Shown: positions 36,971-38,476 of the stretch, one piece after another
Position numbering within the stretch: the stretch's first letter is position 1
Layout of the letters: the number at the start of each line of letters is the position of its first letter
Assembly: GCA_024697065.1 (NCBI GenBank)
Contig: JAILGE010000026.1
Span: 1-38,476 of the forward strand
Source of the DNA: Lachnospiraceae bacterium
GTDB lineage: Bacteria; Bacillota; Clostridia; Lachnospirales; Lachnospiraceae
Reading direction: 5' to 3'
Length of the DNA stretch: 38,476 nucleotides
The notes under the pieces: generated by a model
Database searches by the model: none
Told to the model about the DNA's origin: nothing
What the model saw: the letters and a program-made list of their open reading frames with translations, nothing else
Made by a program: the position numbers and the translations under genes

Positions 36971-37975
36971 ATGAACGGAAGCAGGATCATGGTCTGTTTT
37001 GCACCCATGGAGGGCATCACAGGCTATATTTTCAGAAATACATATAACAGCTTTTTTGAGGGGATAGATACTTTCTATACCCCTTTTATCCCTACATCGC
37101 AAAAGGATAAGCTTCCGGCAAAATATAAGCGGGATATAGCTCCGGAGAATAATGCCGGTATATCGCTTATCCCGCAGCTTTTGTCCAAGGATCCCGTACG
37201 CACCGCACATACGGCTGTAAAGATCTGCTCTGGATACGGTTACGGTGAGATAGATCTAAACTGCGGTTGCCCCTCGGGGACCGTTACTGCAAACGGCAGG
37301 GGAGCGGCTATGTTATCCGATCCGGATTCGCTGGATGCTTTTTTTGAGACTCTGTTTATGGAGCTGGACAGGATAAGTGCTGAAGGGGTAAAAGTGCCTG
37401 ATATAAGCGTAAAGACGCGTATAGGAATGTCATTTGTGTCGGAAGCTGAAGATATCATAAAGATATATAACCGTTATCCCATAAGCACGCTTATCATCCA
37501 TCCCAGACTTAAGGACGAGTATTACGGCGGAAATGTACATATGGATATATTTTCTCAAATGTATGAAGAAAGTATTCATCCGGTTATATATAACGGCGAT
37601 ATAAATCGTGCGGAGGATTATAACAGGATAGTACGTGACTATCCGGATCTTAAGGCTGTGATGATAGGAAGAGGGCTTTTAAAAGATCCGGCTCTTGCGG
37701 AGCGGATAAAGGGGATACGACGGAAAGAAGATTACAGTCACAGGTTAAAAGAGTATATCAGGGCATTATGTGACGGGTATTATCAGGTTTACAGGGATGA
37801 GAGAAACACTCTGTTTAAGATGAAGGAGATGTGGAGCTTTTTGGCGGATAATACAAAAGATCCGGAGAAAACTCTGCGAAGTATAAGACGTGCAGACAGT
37901 CTGGGAGAATATAAAGCTACTGTAAACAGGATATTTGAGTTTGAAATTTTTTCTGTAAATATGGGTATTCTATGA
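36971..37975 (+). CDS. dus: tRNA-dihydrouridine synthase family protein
   Basis: This 334-residue FMN-dependent enzyme reduces uridine in tRNA to dihydrouridine. Visible are the start CFAPMEGITGYIFRN, EIDLNCGCPSGTVTANGRGAAM with the catalytic Cys in NCGCPSG (about residue 96), KTRIG, TLIIHPRLKDEYYGG with the conserved His, VIYNGDI and MIGRGLLKDPAL, with the C-terminal helical tRNA-binding part. No clear ribosome site precedes the ATG; an ATG at 36989 is an alternative start. It is the only gene of its unit and probably controlled by the neighbouring XRE protein. Confidence 0.92.
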   Translation: MNGSRIMVCFAPMEGITGYIFRNTYNSFFEGIDTFYTPFIPTSQKDKLPAKYKRDIAPENNAGISLIPQLLSKDPVRTAHTAVKICSGYGYGEIDLNCGCPSGTVTANGRGAAMLSDPDSLDAFFETLFMELDRISAEGVKVPDISVKTRIGMSFVSEAEDIIKIYNRYPISTLIIHPRLKDEYYGGNVHMDIFSQMYEESIHPVIYNGDINRAEDYNRIVRDYPDLKAVMIGRGLLKDPALAERIKGIRRKEDYSHRLKEYIRALCDGYYQVYRDERNTLFKMKEMWSFLADNTKDPEKTLRSIRRADSLGEYKATVNRIFEFEIFSVNMGIL

Positions 37976-37991
37976 TAATTTAGATTTATGA

Positions 37992-38021
37992 GGGAGCAAT
38001 CAGACTGGTTGCTTCCCTTTT
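37992..38021 (+). terminator. Terminator after dus
   Basis: GGGAGCAA (37993-38000) pairs with TTGCTTCCC (38009-38017) with one bulged T, and TTTTCT follows. Confidence 0.7.
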
Positions 38022-38099
38022 CTGACTATACATTTATTAAAGATATAAGTCAATATCAGTTTGTGATTGTACCAAGGATTGTAGTATGATTATTTGCAG

Positions 38100-38239
38100 A
38101 TGCAATCGATAAATTTTGCTAATGTTTGTCAAGCAGGTTTTTGAAGATTTAGAGCGTATTGATGGCAGAAAAAAGGGTAACTTTAACAAGACCTGCTGTT
38201 GCAGGAATTAGTTAACGGCTATAATGAAAGCGGACGGAT
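38100..38239 (-). mobile_element. Non-coding 3' flank of an IS110-family element (boundary not defined)
   Basis: This stretch lies beyond the transposase stop. It holds AGCAGGT (38132-38138) and ACCTGCT (38191-38197), able to pair around a 52-base loop, and an alternative small hairpin CCTGC/GCAGG (38192-38205). Elements of the IS110/IS1111 families encode a bridge RNA in a non-coding end, so this may be such a region. I could not find the element's end or any target duplication. The wider gap 37976-38239 has no other gene. Confidence 0.35.
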
Positions 38240-38476
38240 TTACTTGTACAACTCCATTGCACGAGCGTAATAGATCCGCAGGAACTTATTAACGGCAGCC
38301 ATCTTGGCTACGTTGTATGGTTTCCCTTCCTGTTCCTTTTTGAGCAGAAAAAGGTACACAGGATCGTCCTGAGGTTTTGTAAGTTTGAGAGCCTGCATAA
38401 CCTCAAAACATGCTTTTCTGAGGGCTGGGTTGCCACGTTTAGAGATGTGACGATTCCGGCTCTCAAATTGTCCGGA
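38240..38476 (-). CDS. IS110-family transposase, C-terminal part (cut by window edge)
   Basis: The minus-strand frame from 38476 to the stop at 38240 gives the last 78 residues. It opens with SGQFESRNRHISKRGNPALR, the well-known C-terminal domain signature of IS110-family DEDD transposases (Ser-Gly then Arg-His-Ile-Ser-Lys-Arg-Gly), and ends with AAVNKFLRIYYARAMELYK. The N-terminal DEDD catalytic domain lies outside the window. No frameshift is visible in the part present, so the gene may be intact. Element subgroup (IS110 or IS1111) cannot be told from this end. Confidence 0.88.
   Translation of the reverse strand, partial: SGQFESRNRHISKRGNPALRKACFEVMQALKLTKPQDDPVYLFLLKKEQEGKPYNVAKMAAVNKFLRIYYARAMELYK

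Overview
The window looks like a chromosomal segment of an anaerobic Bacillota, most likely a Lachnospiraceae/Clostridia genome. The evidence is moderate GC, strong AGGAGG-type ribosome binding sites, TTG/GTG starts on some genes, two cyclic-di-GMP-I type riboswitches, and the typical Firmicutes run ireB-ruvX-DUF1292-(rnj-ylbF)-mltG-trmR-trhP. No rRNA, tRNA, CRISPR or prophage was seen. An IS110-family transposase is cut by the right edge.

Region 1 (1-3200): the end of a membrane protein, a membrane-anchored unknown protein, an SPL-like radical SAM protein, and a convergent EamA exporter. Region 2 (3334-13236): a catabolic locus. Two LysR regulators each sit upstream of a near-identical promoter/operator/hairpin module. 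The first module drives a lipoprotein substrate-binding protein. The second drives a seven-gene operon of Liv-type permeases and ATPases, a dihydropyrimidinase/hydantoinase, a carbamoyl-amide hydrolase of the nitrilase superfamily, and a cytidylate-kinase-like protein. The inferred job is uptake and ring opening of a hydantoin, dihydropyrimidine or related ureide.

Region 3 (13260-18383): a probable structured RNA of about 255 nt with its own promoter and terminator, then tcdA, then a pair of ABC half-exporters. The exporters are preceded by a promoter, a 21-codon leader ORF and an intrinsic terminator. The leader's last codons can pair with the terminator's left arm, which is the layout of ribosome-mediated attenuation. 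Region 4 (18427-24436): AlkD-like repair protein, glutathione peroxidase, a second EamA exporter, a secreted phosphodiester glycosidase, then an operon containing a lipid-anchored barnase on a long Thr/Ala/Glu linker, its barstar inhibitor and a TVP38/TMEM64 membrane protein.

Region 5 (24442-27724): a cyclic-di-GMP-associated block. One riboswitch-terminator precedes a small membrane protein. TM2 and DUF2752 genes follow, then a zinc-ribbon/TM2 protein with a Q/S/Y/G-rich tandem repeat, a second riboswitch-terminator, and a LytTR response regulator. Region 6 (27733-37975): translation and RNA housekeeping genes (thiI, an HPr-like gene on the other strand, mtaB, ireB, ruvX, rnj, ylbF, a short mltG-like gene, trmR, trhP), a small unknown gene, and a divergent XRE regulator/dus pair sharing an inverted-repeat operator. 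Region 7 (37976-38476): terminator, then the non-coding flank and 3' end of an IS110-family transposase.

All motif and promoter calls were made by eye. Family assignments rest on recognised motifs, not database searches.
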